Source of the DNA: GCA-2683825 sp965662355 | Lineage (GTDB): Bacteria > Planctomycetota > UBA1135 > GCA-002686595 | Assembly: GCA_965662355.1 (NCBI GenBank) | Contig: CBFIHP010000003.1 | Coordinates: forward strand, 1-64,000 | DNA length: 64,000 nt | Direction: 5' to 3' | Shown here: positions 24,097-33,531 of the stretch, one piece after another | Position numbering within the stretch: the first letter of the stretch is position 1 | How the letters are laid out: every line of letters starts with the position of its first letter | Position numbers and translations under genes: made by a program | The notes under the pieces: generated by a model | The model's input: the letters and a program-made list of their open reading frames with translations, nothing else | The model's database searches: none | Told to the model about the DNA's origin: nothing

Positions 24097-26427
24097 ATCG
24101 CTTCGGCGCTCTTTCTCTCGCTCCTCGTTTTCAACCTGGGACTCCGGATGGCCAGGGCTTCGGACCTCGAGCAAGGGGCCGAGGTGCAGGTGCTCTCCGG
24201 ACCCGCCGTCGAGCGCGCCCTGAAGCAAGCTCGCGAGCGAGCCGCGGGCGGCCCCCTGCCCGAGGGGTTTCGCATCCTGGCCGAGCTCGCCATCGTCGAA
24301 GGCACGAGCACGCCGGGCCCGGTGGCGCTGACGCCCGAGGTGCTCAGTCAGCTGGCCGGTGCCGGCATGCGCCCGTTCCTGCGGAGGCTCGGGGTTCGTC
24401 GCCTGCGTGGTGGCGGGGGCACTGGCGGCGGAACGTACGGCAGCACGGCAGGTGGCGGCCCGACGGTGACATGGAGCGCACCGGGCGCCGCGGCGAGCCT
24501 CATGCCCGAGGTCTCCACGATGTTGCAGTGGACCGCGACCGATAGCGACGGTGTCGCTTTCGTCGATATCCTGGCTTCGTATGACGGCGGCATCCTCTTC
24601 CTGCCTGTGGTCCTCGGCCTTTCGGGAACGGACACGAACTACGAATGGTTCCCGCCGATCCGTCCGGGCTCGACCCTGCTGCGCATCGAGGCCACGGACA
24701 ACCTGATGAACCTCACCCAGGAGGATCGCATGGTCACGATTCAGAGCTCGGCCGCGGTCACGCTCGCGCCCAGTACGTTGCGCGACTTCGATCAGCCGGG
24801 TACGCAACCCCACGAGGATGGGCTGAACACGCTCGATCCCAACAACTGTGCACTGTGCCACGGCGACTTCGACGACGACACGGAGCCAAGCTTCGGCTGG
24901 GCCGGCTCGATGATGGCCAACGCCAGCCGTGACCCGCTGTTCGAGGCCTGCCTGGCGATCGCTGAGCAGGACGCCGAAGGCTCGGGCGATCTTTGTCTGC
25001 GCTGCCACATCCCCAAGGGCTGGATGGAAGGCCGCTCGACGCCAACCGATGGAAGCCGCATGGTCGCGGGCGACCGCATCGGCGTCTCCTGCGATCACTG
25101 CCACCGCATGGTCGATCCCGTCTACACACCTGGACAGGACCCGGTCGAGGACGCCGGCATCCTGGCGGATCTCATCCTGGGTGCGACCAGCTCGCCCGGC
25201 ACCGGTCGCTACGTCGTGGATCCCACCGGCATGCGTCGCGGTCCCTTCGCCGACGCTATCTGTGATTCGGTGGCCCATCCCTTCCTGGCCTCGCCGTACC
25301 ACCAAGAAGCGGCTATGTGCGGGCAGTGCCACAACGTCAGCAACCCCGCTTACGAGAACGACGGCGCGAACAACTTCGTGGCCACGTGGGACCAACCCGC
25401 GGCCAGCTTCGGGCACAACGACCTCATGCCCCTCGAGCGCACGTACAGCGAGTGGTTGAACAGTGACTACAACTCGCCCGGCGGCGTTTACGCGCCCGAG
25501 CTCGGCGGCAACCGCGACTTTGTCTCCAGTTGCCAGGACTGCCACATGCGCGCGGCTACGGGCACCGGTTGCAATCCGAGTTTCTTCCCCACCGCCCCGG
25601 TGCGCAACGATCTGCCGACGCACGACTTGACGGGGGGCAACACCTGGATCCCGACGCTCTTGGCCGATCTCTATCCCGGAGAAGTCGATCCTTTGGCCCT
25701 CGCCGCGGCGGCCCAGCGCGCGCTCTATATGCTGCAGCACTCGGCGGAGCTCAGCGCCACTTTCGAGGATGGTCCCTTCACCAGTGCCGACGGGCGCTTG
25801 ACCGTGCGCGTCACGAACAACACCGGCCACAAGCTGCCTACCGGCTATCCCGAAGGTCGCCGCATCTGGTTGAACGTAAAGTTCTTCGACAAGGACGGCA
25901 TCCTGGTCAAGGAGACCGGAGCCTACGACTTCGCGACTGGCGTGCTCAGCATGGACTCCGAGATCAAGGTCTACGAGGCCAAACTGGGACTCGACGCCAC
26001 CGCGGCCGCGGCCACGGGCCTGCCCATGGGCACCTCCTTCCACTTCTCCCTGAACAACAAGATCTTCAAGGACAACCGCATTCCCCCGCGCGGCTTCACA
26101 AACGCAGGCTTCGCCAGCTTCGGCGGAGCCCCCGTCGCCGCGACGTACGCGGATGGCCAGTACTGGGACGAAACCATCTACGAGGCCCCGCCCTACGCCT
26201 TGAGGGCCAAGGTCACGCTCTACTACCAACTGGCCAGCAAGGAGTACATCGAGTTCCTCCGCGACGAGAACATCACCAACTCGACGGGCCAGGACATGTG
26301 GGAGCTCTGGAACGACAACGGAAAGTGCCCCCCCGAGGTCATGGAATCCCTGGTGATCCCCCTGCATGAAACCACACCCGAGATCATCAACCCGCCCCCC
26401 ACCGGCGGCCGCGGCATCACCCGCTAA
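24067..26427 (+). CDS. Secreted multihaem c-type cytochrome with an Ig-like domain
   Basis: An exported electron-transfer type protein of 786 residues. A signal peptide (LRIASALFLSLLVFNLGLRM) is followed by a linker, a glycine-rich stretch, and an Ig/PKD-like beta domain at about 135-240. Five haem-attachment motifs follow: CALCH, CLRCH, CDHCH, CGQCH and CQDCH, between about residues 260 and 495. The C-terminal part contains VRVTNNTGHKLPTGYPEGRR, a segment that recurs in large multihaem cytochromes and is echoed in the second cytochrome of this window (NRTGHKFP). No partner quinone oxidase or outer-membrane porin gene is adjacent, so the redox role is undefined. Two in-frame ATG codons (24067, 24085) result from a duplication. 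The gene is divergent from the propeller gene upstream. Confidence 0.85.
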   Translation: MTLRSIMTLRIASALFLSLLVFNLGLRMARASDLEQGAEVQVLSGPAVERALKQARERAAGGPLPEGFRILAELAIVEGTSTPGPVALTPEVLSQLAGAGMRPFLRRLGVRRLRGGGGTGGGTYGSTAGGGPTVTWSAPGAAASLMPEVSTMLQWTATDSDGVAFVDILASYDGGILFLPVVLGLSGTDTNYEWFPPIRPGSTLLRIEATDNLMNLTQEDRMVTIQSSAAVTLAPSTLRDFDQPGTQPHEDGLNTLDPNNCALCHGDFDDDTEPSFGWAGSMMANASRDPLFEACLAIAEQDAEGSGDLCLRCHIPKGWMEGRSTPTDGSRMVAGDRIGVSCDHCHRMVDPVYTPGQDPVEDAGILADLILGATSSPGTGRYVVDPTGMRRGPFADAICDSVAHPFLASPYHQEAAMCGQCHNVSNPAYENDGANNFVATWDQPAASFGHNDLMPLERTYSEWLNSDYNSPGGVYAPELGGNRDFVSSCQDCHMRAATGTGCNPSFFPTAPVRNDLPTHDLTGGNTWIPTLLADLYPGEVDPLALAAAAQRALYMLQHSAELSATFEDGPFTSADGRLTVRVTNNTGHKLPTGYPEGRRIWLNVKFFDKDGILVKETGAYDFATGVLSMDSEIKVYEAKLGLDATAAAATGLPMGTSFHFSLNNKIFKDNRIPPRGFTNAGFASFGGAPVAATYADGQYWDETIYEAPPYALRAKVTLYYQLASKEYIEFLRDENITNSTGQDMWELWNDNGKCPPEVMESLVIPLHETTPEIINPPPTGGRGITR

Positions 26428-26433
26428 CCGCGT

Positions 26434-27591
26434 CTAGGTCATCGCGGATTCGAACAGGGCCGTGAAGGCTTGGGCGTCCACGTCGCGGGGATTGAACTGG
26501 GCGGTCCATTGCTGGGCGGATTCGAAGGACATGGCTCCGATCTTTGCTGAATCGACGCCGCAGCTCGACAGGCCGGTCGGGAATCCGGCTTCGCGGACGA
26601 AGCCCTGGAGTGCCTGGACCAGGTCCTCGGGGTGCTCTCCGCCGATGAACACGGCCAGTTCGCCGTAGATGCGTTGGCAGTCCTCGTCGGCGGCGTTGAA
26701 GGCCACGACGTGGGGGAGGGCCATGGCCACGGCTTGGCCGTGGGGTAGGCCGAAGTACTTCGTCAGAGGATTCGCCATGGAGTGGGCGGCGCCCAGCATG
26801 CTGTTCTCGATGGCGAAGCCGGCGAAGGCGGCGCCGCGTTGCATGTCGCCACGTGCTTCGAGGTCTTCCGGGTGGGAGAGCACGCGCGGGAAGGCGCGCG
26901 CCAGGTAGCGAAAGGCCTCGCGCGAGAACATCGAGGACACAGCGTTGCGCTTGCACGTGACGGCGGTCTCGATGGCGTGGCCGATGGCGTCCAGTCCGGT
27001 ACAAGCCGTGACCATGCGCGGCTTGGTCACGGTCAGCTCGGGGTCCAGGATGGCGATGCGCGGCGCGGCGTGGGGATCGCCGCAGGCCATCTTCTGGTGC
27101 GTCTGCTCATCGGCGATCAAGGCGAAGGACTGGGCCTCGCTGCCGGTGCCTGCGGTGGTCGGGACGGCGATCAAGGGCAGCATCGGGCCGGCCTTGCCGA
27201 CGCCCCAGTAGTCCTGCATGCGCCCGCCGCAGCTGAAGAGGAAGTTGGTTCCCTTGGCGACGTCCATGCTGCTACCACCACCGAGCCCAACGATCAGCTC
27301 CGGACCCCAGTCGCGGGCCACCAAAAGGCAGCGATCGACATCCGCCGTCGTCGGGTTTTCTCTGACATCCTCGAAGCGTTGTACTTCGAAGCCCGCAGCG
27401 CGAAGCGCGTCCTCGCCGCGTTCGGCGTGGCCCGCTTGCGCGACACCGGGATCCGTCACCAGGAGCACGCGCTTCGCACCCTCGTCCTTGGCGAACACCT
27501 CGCGCGCGAGCTCGCCGAGACGAGCCACGGATCCGTGGCCGTACACGAGTCGTGTACGCAGGGCCAGGTCGAAGGCGGCAGGCTCGCTCAC
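26434..27591 (-). CDS. Iron-containing alcohol dehydrogenase
   Basis: A 385-residue group III alcohol dehydrogenase that interconverts an alcohol and an aldehyde with NAD(P). The nucleotide-binding loop is GLGGGSSMDVAKG, followed by PTTAGTGSE. Metal ligands are visible as the Asp and His in GLDAIGHAIET and the histidines in AAHSMANPLTKYFGLPHG. Length is standard. It lies 16 bp after the reductase gene in a five-gene minus-strand cassette and would act on the aldehyde made there. Only 6 bp separate it from the convergent cytochrome gene. Confidence 0.9.
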   Translation of the reverse strand: MSEPAAFDLALRTRLVYGHGSVARLGELAREVFAKDEGAKRVLLVTDPGVAQAGHAERGEDALRAAGFEVQRFEDVRENPTTADVDRCLLVARDWGPELIVGLGGGSSMDVAKGTNFLFSCGGRMQDYWGVGKAGPMLPLIAVPTTAGTGSEAQSFALIADEQTHQKMACGDPHAAPRIAILDPELTVTKPRMVTACTGLDAIGHAIETAVTCKRNAVSSMFSREAFRYLARAFPRVLSHPEDLEARGDMQRGAAFAGFAIENSMLGAAHSMANPLTKYFGLPHGQAVAMALPHVVAFNAADEDCQRIYGELAVFIGGEHPEDLVQALQGFVREAGFPTGLSSCGVDSAKIGAMSFESAQQWTAQFNPRDVDAQAFTALFESAMT

Positions 27592-27607
27592 GTCGTGGGT
27601 CCTCGCC

Positions 27608-29050
27608 CTACCAGGCCTGCGCGCGCTGGAAGGCGCGACGGTGGAAGAGGAATTCGAACAGGTTGCCCTCGTGGGGCTGGTCCCATTCCACCTTGATGGT
27701 CGGCACCGGGCCCAGGTTCAGGCGATGGATCAGGGCGGAGGACATCAGCTCCTTGACGAAGCCCTCGTCCTTCGTGATCGCGGTCACGACGAGGCTGGGG
27801 CCGATTTTCTCGAGCATCTCCACCTGCGGCACCTCGACGACACTCGCGAAGGGAAAGAGGTATTCCGTGTTCGCAAGGGAGTGCTCGATCGAGTCGCAAC
27901 GGATGATCGTCGGTTGCAGATAGGCACCGCCTTCGTGCTCCACGTGGCGCTCGCCCTTGCGGTAGTCCGCGGTCACATCGCGCGCACCACCCTCGCCGAG
28001 ACCACGTTCGATGGCGGCGTTGATGCCCTCGGCGAATTTCGGATTCGCAAAGGCGCACAGCTGGGCCTCCGCGTCCGCGGCGTCCCGGGGAACGATGTCG
28101 GCCACCCGTTGCGCCAGGGCCTGGGCGATCTCGTCGCCGTGCGAGGGCACCACGATGGCGGAGGCGTTGATGCAGCTGCGACCACCGTTGCGCGCCACCG
28201 AGTCGAAGAGCACATCGATGTGGTCCTTCCAGTTCGCAGCCTCGTCGGTTCCCAGGAGCACTTTGCTACGTCCGGGTCCGTGGATCTCGATGGCCGGGTT
28301 CTGGGCGTAGGGTCGCGTCGTCGATTCGTCGCCAAAGAGCAGGGCTCGCCCGCAGCGCTCGAGGATCGTGGCTGCCCCTTCGTGATCGGTCGGATACAGA
28401 GACACCGCTTCGCGCGGAATGCCCGCGGCATAGAGCGCCTGCGCGAGGCGCATCGGCGTCCACGGCTCTTCGCGGCCGGGCTTCAACACGACCGGCACCT
28501 TCAAGGCGATCGCCGGCACCCATAGCGAATGCACCCCGGGTGAGTTGCTGGGCAGGACGACACCCAGGGCGTCGGTCTCGGCCGTGTACCACACCGCGAC
28601 GTCACCGTGCTTGCCGACACCGGAGTCCAGCACGTCGAGATCCATGCCGCGCGTCAGACCCGCCAGAATCGTGGACATGCCCCCCATCACACCGGCGATC
28701 TTGTCCATGTTCGCGCGACACATGGAATGGGGCATGCCGCTGGTCGCAGAGAGACACGCCACGTATTCATCCGCGCTCTGTGTTTCACCCGCTTCATTCA
28801 ACGGCAACTCGGCCGTCAGAAAGAGCTCGGCTGCCTGGGCGCAGCGCTCGATCAACTCGCGTACCGGAATGGCATCGAGGGCGACCTTCGCCTTCCCGAT
28901 CTTCTTCATGTCCCTACGCACCATGCCCGCGTTGGCCTGGCTGATCGAGGCCATGACCGCGCCGTCGCGATGGCTCTTCAGCTCGACCCGATCGAGGCTT
29001 TCGTACTCCTTGCCCGCCCGCAGGATCGGAAAGTGCGGAACACCCCCCAT
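27608..29050 (-). CDS. Aldehyde dehydrogenase-fold acyl reductase (GriC/LuxC-like)
   Basis: A 480-residue ALDH-superfamily protein. The likely catalytic cysteine lies in NGGRSCINASAIV, and the cofactor region has VVLPSNSPGVHS and VPVVLKPGREEPWTP. The open frame continues far upstream, but the ATG at 29050 overlaps the stop of the ligase gene (TGATG), which marks the true start. Together with an adenylate-forming partner, such enzymes reduce an activated carboxylate to an aldehyde, as described for GriC/GriD of grixazone synthesis and for LuxC/LuxE. Substrate class (aromatic or aliphatic) cannot be told here. Confidence 0.82.
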   Translation of the reverse strand: MGGVPHFPILRAGKEYESLDRVELKSHRDGAVMASISQANAGMVRRDMKKIGKAKVALDAIPVRELIERCAQAAELFLTAELPLNEAGETQSADEYVACLSATSGMPHSMCRANMDKIAGVMGGMSTILAGLTRGMDLDVLDSGVGKHGDVAVWYTAETDALGVVLPSNSPGVHSLWVPAIALKVPVVLKPGREEPWTPMRLAQALYAAGIPREAVSLYPTDHEGAATILERCGRALLFGDESTTRPYAQNPAIEIHGPGRSKVLLGTDEAANWKDHIDVLFDSVARNGGRSCINASAIVVPSHGDEIAQALAQRVADIVPRDAADAEAQLCAFANPKFAEGINAAIERGLGEGGARDVTADYRKGERHVEHEGGAYLQPTIIRCDSIEHSLANTEYLFPFASVVEVPQVEMLEKIGPSLVVTAITKDEGFVKELMSSALIHRLNLGPVPTIKVEWDQPHEGNLFEFLFHRRAFQRAQAW

Positions 29051-30147
29051 CAGTACACGCCCTCGACGATCTTCTCCTTTTGTGCGCCGAACGGGCGCAC
29101 CTGGGCGACGCCGTCCCAGGGATGCTCCTCGGTCGGATGACGTCGAATCGCCTCGTCTCGTTCGAGAAAGCGCGGCAGGAAGAGCTCCTTCGTCAGCGTG
29201 GTCAGCTCGACCCGGCCCCAGGCGTCGTAGTCGACTTCCTTCTGCGGATCGCCCGGATCGGTAACGCGCAAGACAGCGCGTGGTTGCGGTGCGTGGTAGG
29301 TGATCGAGAAGCCTTCCTTTTCGAAACCCGGCTTGTGCACCGCCAGGCCCATGAGCGTGTTGCCATAGGTCGGCACGAGCTGCACTTCCCCCTCGAGCAC
29401 CTCCTCGACGAGAAAGCGCGTGGTCTGGGGCGACATCTCGGTCCCGCCGCAGAAGACACCTTTCACCCCCGCCTCGGGAATCGAAAGCTCTTCCGATAGC
29501 GCCTCGAGCAGCTTGGGCGTCGTGAACAACACATCGACCTTGCGGTTCTTCAGGATCAAGACCGCTTGATCCACGACGTGCTTCATGTACGCCTTGGCCT
29601 GGTCCATGTGCTTGTTCTTGATCAGCTTCTTGACCCAACGCGGGTCGAGATCGACGAAGTAGCACGAGGAATCGCGGTGGTGCGCCAGGTGCTCGATCGC
29701 GAGCCGCAAACGGCGCGGGCCTGTCGGGCCGATCATCAACCAGTACCCACCACGCGGAAAGGACTCTTCGCTGAGCGTATCGGAGAACTCCTCGTAGTCC
29801 TGCTTGTAGTCGTCCCAGCCGATGCGCTGTTTCGGCATCCCTGTCGTGCCACCGGTCTCGAAGATCGTGAAAGGACGCCCCGCGAAGGCCTTGGGAATCC
29901 AACGCTCGTGAGGATCCTTGCGCAGAGCCTCGTCGTCGAAGTTCTCGAAGCGCTCGACGATGTCGGCGTACCCCGTGAGCTGCGACACCGGATCGATGCC
30001 CGCCTTCTGCGCCCACTCCAACCACACCGGTGTGCCGGTTTCGGGCGAGAAGTGCCAGCGTACGATTTCACGTACGTGCGCATCGCGAACCTCCTCGGCC
30101 GCGCGTACACGCTCCACGATATCGGTCTTGGGTGAGGTTTCAGGCAT
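29050..30147 (-). CDS. Adenylate-forming carboxylate ligase (GriD/LuxE-like)
   Basis: A 365-residue protein with a phosphate-binding motif FETGGTTGMPKQR of the acyl-adenylate superfamily, plus FCGGTEMSPQTTRF and VPTYGNTLMGLAV in the core. It is shorter than ordinary acyl-CoA ligases, in line with LuxE-type acyl-protein synthetases and the GriD group often labelled phenazine antibiotic biosynthesis protein. It would activate a carboxylic acid for the following reductase. It overlaps the symporter stop by 8 bases and the reductase start by one base, so stoichiometric expression with both is likely. Confidence 0.78.
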   Translation of the reverse strand: MPETSPKTDIVERVRAAEEVRDAHVREIVRWHFSPETGTPVWLEWAQKAGIDPVSQLTGYADIVERFENFDDEALRKDPHERWIPKAFAGRPFTIFETGGTTGMPKQRIGWDDYKQDYEEFSDTLSEESFPRGGYWLMIGPTGPRRLRLAIEHLAHHRDSSCYFVDLDPRWVKKLIKNKHMDQAKAYMKHVVDQAVLILKNRKVDVLFTTPKLLEALSEELSIPEAGVKGVFCGGTEMSPQTTRFLVEEVLEGEVQLVPTYGNTLMGLAVHKPGFEKEGFSITYHAPQPRAVLRVTDPGDPQKEVDYDAWGRVELTTLTKELFLPRFLERDEAIRRHPTEEHPWDGVAQVRPFGAQKEKIVEGVY

Positions 30148-31738
30148 GGCTTTGACCGCGCGGGATCATGAAGCGCTCGACCACGGACGCCGGCGGCGGG
30201 GAGGTCACGAGACTGACCAGAACCAAGGCCCCAGCGGAGGCCGCGAAGATGAAGGTCACGGGCATGAAACCCATCACCAGGTAGTCGCCGTCGGCCTTCC
30301 CACCTTCGAGCGTCGGAAGGATCAGGCCCTGGTAGAAGAAGTACGACCAGGTGACCACCGTCGTCAGAATGCAGGCCACGGCTCCGGCCAGGGTGGCTCG
30401 ACGCCAGTAGACGGCGGCCACGACCAGGGGAAAGAGGGCCGCAAAGCCACTGAAGCACCATACCGCGAGGTCGAAGATCGAGGGCGGCGGGAACAGCGAG
30501 AGCAGGTAGGTCAGGGCCACGATGAAGACGATGAAGCCGCGTCCAAGCATCACCTTCTGCTTGTCGTTGAAGCGATTCTCGCCCGTCATCTGGATGACGA
30601 TGTCGTGGGTAAAGATCGTTCCCAAGCAGACGAACTGGGAGTCGAGCGACGACATGATCGCCGCCAGGATGCCGGCCGTCAGAAGCCCGGTGATGAAGGG
30701 GTCGGCCACCGTGACCTGCACCACCTTGGCGAGCACGGCGTTCACGTTGCCGCCCGGTGCGGTGATACCGGCTCCCAAGGCCCAGACACCGATCAGGATG
30801 CAAGGCACCCAGACGATCATGATGAACAGCGGATGGCAGATGGAAGTCAACCGGAAGGCCTTGGCGTTCTTCGCCGTCAGCCAGTGCTGGAAGAGGTGTG
30901 GGAACATGCCCACCGACAAAGGCACCAACCCATAGCTGAGAAACTGCAGGTGTCCGATCTTGCCCTCGCGCGAGAGATACTCGGGCGCGTTCTTCATCAC
31001 CTGCTCGGTCGCGGCCACGAAACCGCCCATCTTGCCGGAGATCAACCAGAAGGCAACGACGCCCGTGATCATGAACACGATCGTCTGGAAGGCATTGGCC
31101 CAGGCCGCGGCGCGCAAGCCTCCCGTGAAGATGTAGAAGAGCACGATCCCGCAGATCGCGATCCCGGTCAACCAGGGCGGCACCGCACCCGCGAAGGCGT
31201 ACGCGCCCGTGGTTTCATTCAGGGTCCCGGGGAAGGAGTCGGGGAACATCCCGACGGTCACGCCGCGCATCACCGCGCCGGCCCCGAGAATCCCGATCAA
31301 GAGGTACGGGATGACGAGAAGAACGAGGATCGGGAAGAGCAGATAACCGAGCCCGACGGAATCGAAGCGCGCCCGGAAGAACTGAATCTGGGTCAGGAAG
31401 TCGTGGCGCTTGCCGATGGCCCACAACTTGATCCCGATCAGAAAGAAGACCAACGAGTGGATGATGCCCGATGAGGACGCCATCAAGCCGTACACGCCGA
31501 TGCCGGCCTGATAGGCCTTGCCGGTCGAACCGACCAGCGCAAAAGCGGTCATCGTCGTGCCGAACACGCTCATCAAGAGCAGGAACGGTCCGATCGATCG
31601 GCTGGCCACGAAGTAATCGCCGGCCGTGCCGCGATACAGCATGCGCGTGATGAAGCCCAGGCCGATCAAGAGCAGGAAGTACGCCCCGACCACGTAGAGC
31701 GGGGTCGGTTCCTTGGCGAGAGAGAGCAGCCCGATCAC
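30140..31738 (-). CDS. Sodium:solute symporter (SSS family)
   Basis: A 532-residue integral membrane protein with about 13 hydrophobic helices. The region GTTMTAFALVGSTGKAYQAG matches the sodium-binding first helices of the SSS family, and SSLDSQFVCLGTIFTHD matches the helix-8 sodium site. It couples sodium entry to uptake of an organic solute, probably a carboxylate in view of the reductase genes that follow. It shares a 4-bp overlap with the DUF3311 gene upstream and an 8-bp overlap with the ligase gene downstream. Confidence 0.9.
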   Translation of the reverse strand: MIGLLSLAKEPTPLYVVGAYFLLLIGLGFITRMLYRGTAGDYFVASRSIGPFLLLMSVFGTTMTAFALVGSTGKAYQAGIGVYGLMASSSGIIHSLVFFLIGIKLWAIGKRHDFLTQIQFFRARFDSVGLGYLLFPILVLLVIPYLLIGILGAGAVMRGVTVGMFPDSFPGTLNETTGAYAFAGAVPPWLTGIAICGIVLFYIFTGGLRAAAWANAFQTIVFMITGVVAFWLISGKMGGFVAATEQVMKNAPEYLSREGKIGHLQFLSYGLVPLSVGMFPHLFQHWLTAKNAKAFRLTSICHPLFIMIVWVPCILIGVWALGAGITAPGGNVNAVLAKVVQVTVADPFITGLLTAGILAAIMSSLDSQFVCLGTIFTHDIVIQMTGENRFNDKQKVMLGRGFIVFIVALTYLLSLFPPPSIFDLAVWCFSGFAALFPLVVAAVYWRRATLAGAVACILTTVVTWSYFFYQGLILPTLEGGKADGDYLVMGFMPVTFIFAASAGALVLVSLVTSPPPASVVERFMIPRGQSHA

Positions 31739-31974
31739 GCCTCACCCCCATTGTCGGAACCCTCGTCCGCCCAACGCTCGACATCGCTGGGCCAGGCGTA
31801 CTTGATCACCATGGCCCATCCCAGCGCTGCGGCCAGCGAAATGCCGGCCTGATAAGCGAGGCCGATCGGCATGAAGCCGAAGAGCAGCGTGCGATCGCTC
31901 CAGAACCAGAAGTCCCAGTGGAGGATCGCGAGGAGCAAGATGAACCCCCAGGCGAACTTTCCGGCATTGCTCAT
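31735..31974 (-). CDS. DUF3311-type small membrane protein, symporter partner
   Basis: A 79-residue protein with two membrane helices (about 7-25 and 38-60) and an acidic tail. The pattern LLFGFMPIGLAYQAGISL followed by a second helix matches DUF3311 proteins, which are commonly encoded next to SSS symporters. Its stop overlaps the symporter start (ATGA), so it is likely a small accessory subunit. Confidence 0.78.
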   Translation of the reverse strand: MSNAGKFAWGFILLLAILHWDFWFWSDRTLLFGFMPIGLAYQAGISLAAALGWAMVIKYAWPSDVERWADEGSDNGGEA

Positions 31975-31989
31975 GAGAAGAGGCTCCTG

Positions 31990-33531
31990 CTACTCGTCGA
32001 TCGCGAACAGGTGTGTGTGTGTGGCCACGTAGAGGACGCCGTTGGCGGCGATGGGTGACGAGAATATCTGCGACGTCATGTCGATCTCGCGCACGTCCTT
32101 CTTCGGATCCAAGGTCTTGGAGGCCGGCAGAATGGTCATGTAGCCATCCTCGTTCCCGAGGTAGATTTTGCCGTCAGCCAGCAGGGTCGAGCCCCAGATG
32201 TGGGCCTTCGTGTCGTGGATCCAGTACTCCTTGCCAGTGTTGGCATCGATGCAGTAGATGAAGCCCGAGAAATCCGCCACGAAGAGCAGGTCGTCCTGGA
32301 TCGAGATGGTCGAGAGCGAGCGGTTGATCTTGCGGTACGACCAGATCTCTTTGCCGTTCTCGTCGATGCAGAGCAGGTTGCCGACGCCTTCGCCGTGCTC
32401 CGGGTCCTGCCCGATCGGTGTGTAGACACGCCCCTTGTAGACGATCGGCGAGGCGAGGATCTCGCTGGGCCCATAGCGCGTGGCGTACTTGATCCGCTTG
32501 CCTTCCTTGTACCGATACTCCTTCGGGTTGCAGTCGTACTGCCAGGCCAGATCGAGGATCTTGTAGCCGTCCTCGTCCTCGATCGGCTCGGGCTTGAAGG
32601 CGTACAGAACGCCGTCCGGACCACCGAAGATGCACAGCTCGGCCGTGTCGGTCTTGAGGTACGCCGGCGAGGACCAGTTGCAGTGGAAGATGCGTTCGGA
32701 GAGTCCCGATTGCTCCTCGCCCTTCAACTGGCCCGTCTTCTTGTCCACCAGGATCAGGCTGGGAGCGCGCGGAGCCGGCGTCTCGACGTGCCCGTAGTCG
32801 ACACCGTTCGAGGTCGAAACCCACAGGTTGTCGCCTGCGATGCACACCGAGCTGGAGGTGATGTTGTGCGGGAAGACCCCGCACTCATCGATCATGTTCA
32901 GGGTCCAGATGATGTCGGCATCGGTCTGCGTCACCTCCAGAGCGGGCTTGCCGGGACCGGCCATGTACTGGCCCTCGCCCTTGAAAGGACCGTCGTTGCC
33001 GTTCGACATGCCCTTGACGTCCAGGCACATGACCTCGCAACGGTTCGTGACGATGTAGATCCGATCGCCCTCGACAGCCGGAGACGAGCAGATACCGAGG
33101 TATTCCCAGTCGGAGACCTTACCGGTGCCCAGCTTGGGGATGTTCAGTTGCCACAGAAACGCTCCGGTCTCCTCTTCGAAGGCATAGACGCACGAGCGAT
33201 CGCCCTTGAAACGCGGATCGCGCGGAACATCGTTGTTCGTGCCTACGTAGATCACGCCATTCGCCACCGTCGGGTTGCCATAGCTCTGCGAGCCCAGCTT
33301 GGCGATCCACTTGACGTTGCGGGTCGTCGTCATGTCGATCTCGTCGGTGGCACCGATGAAATCGCCCGCCGCGAAGTCGTCCGGCAACCCGGTCACGGTC
33401 GTGGCCATGTTCCGCGTCGAGTCGCGTCCCCAGTTGGGCCAATCCTGAGCCGTGAGAGGCGCTGCCAGGGAGACGGAGAGGAACGTTGCGAAGAGCAGTT
33501 GAGCGCTTCTCATGGCGGGCTGATTAGTCAT
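31990..33531 (-). CDS. Exported PQQ-like beta-propeller protein
   Basis: A 513-residue secreted propeller. The signal peptide is around MRSAQLLFATFLSVSLAAPL, with the mature part starting near DWPNWGRDSTRNMA. Blades include NPTVANGVIYVGTNND and SSPAVEGDRIYIVTNRC, and long insertions between blades give a larger protein than plain BamB. The start could be the ATG at 33531, overlapping the upstream stop by 8 bases, or the ATG at 33513; neither has a strong ribosome-binding site. It is the last of five consecutive propeller genes and lies 15 bp before the DUF3311 gene, so transcription may continue into the transporter cassette. Confidence 0.8.
   Translation of the reverse strand: MTNQPAMRSAQLLFATFLSVSLAAPLTAQDWPNWGRDSTRNMATTVTGLPDDFAAGDFIGATDEIDMTTTRNVKWIAKLGSQSYGNPTVANGVIYVGTNNDVPRDPRFKGDRSCVYAFEEETGAFLWQLNIPKLGTGKVSDWEYLGICSSPAVEGDRIYIVTNRCEVMCLDVKGMSNGNDGPFKGEGQYMAGPGKPALEVTQTDADIIWTLNMIDECGVFPHNITSSSVCIAGDNLWVSTSNGVDYGHVETPAPRAPSLILVDKKTGQLKGEEQSGLSERIFHCNWSSPAYLKTDTAELCIFGGPDGVLYAFKPEPIEDEDGYKILDLAWQYDCNPKEYRYKEGKRIKYATRYGPSEILASPIVYKGRVYTPIGQDPEHGEGVGNLLCIDENGKEIWSYRKINRSLSTISIQDDLLFVADFSGFIYCIDANTGKEYWIHDTKAHIWGSTLLADGKIYLGNEDGYMTILPASKTLDPKKDVREIDMTSQIFSSPIAANGVLYVATHTHLFAIDE

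Noticed and set aside
23527..26367. Minus-strand open frame of 946 codons opposite the large multihaem cytochrome gene
   Set aside because: It has no signal peptide or recognisable domain and overlaps two well-supported genes; long antisense frames are expected in GC-rich DNA with strong codon bias.
29051..30025. N-terminal extension of the GriC-like reductase to 805 residues
   Set aside because: The extra part is out of phase with the well-supported ligase gene on the same strand; the TGATG overlap at 29048-29052 marks the real start.
27608..30147. A bioluminescence (lux) operon
   Set aside because: LuxC/LuxE-like genes are present but no luciferase luxA/luxB homologue; the pair fits general carboxylate reduction better.
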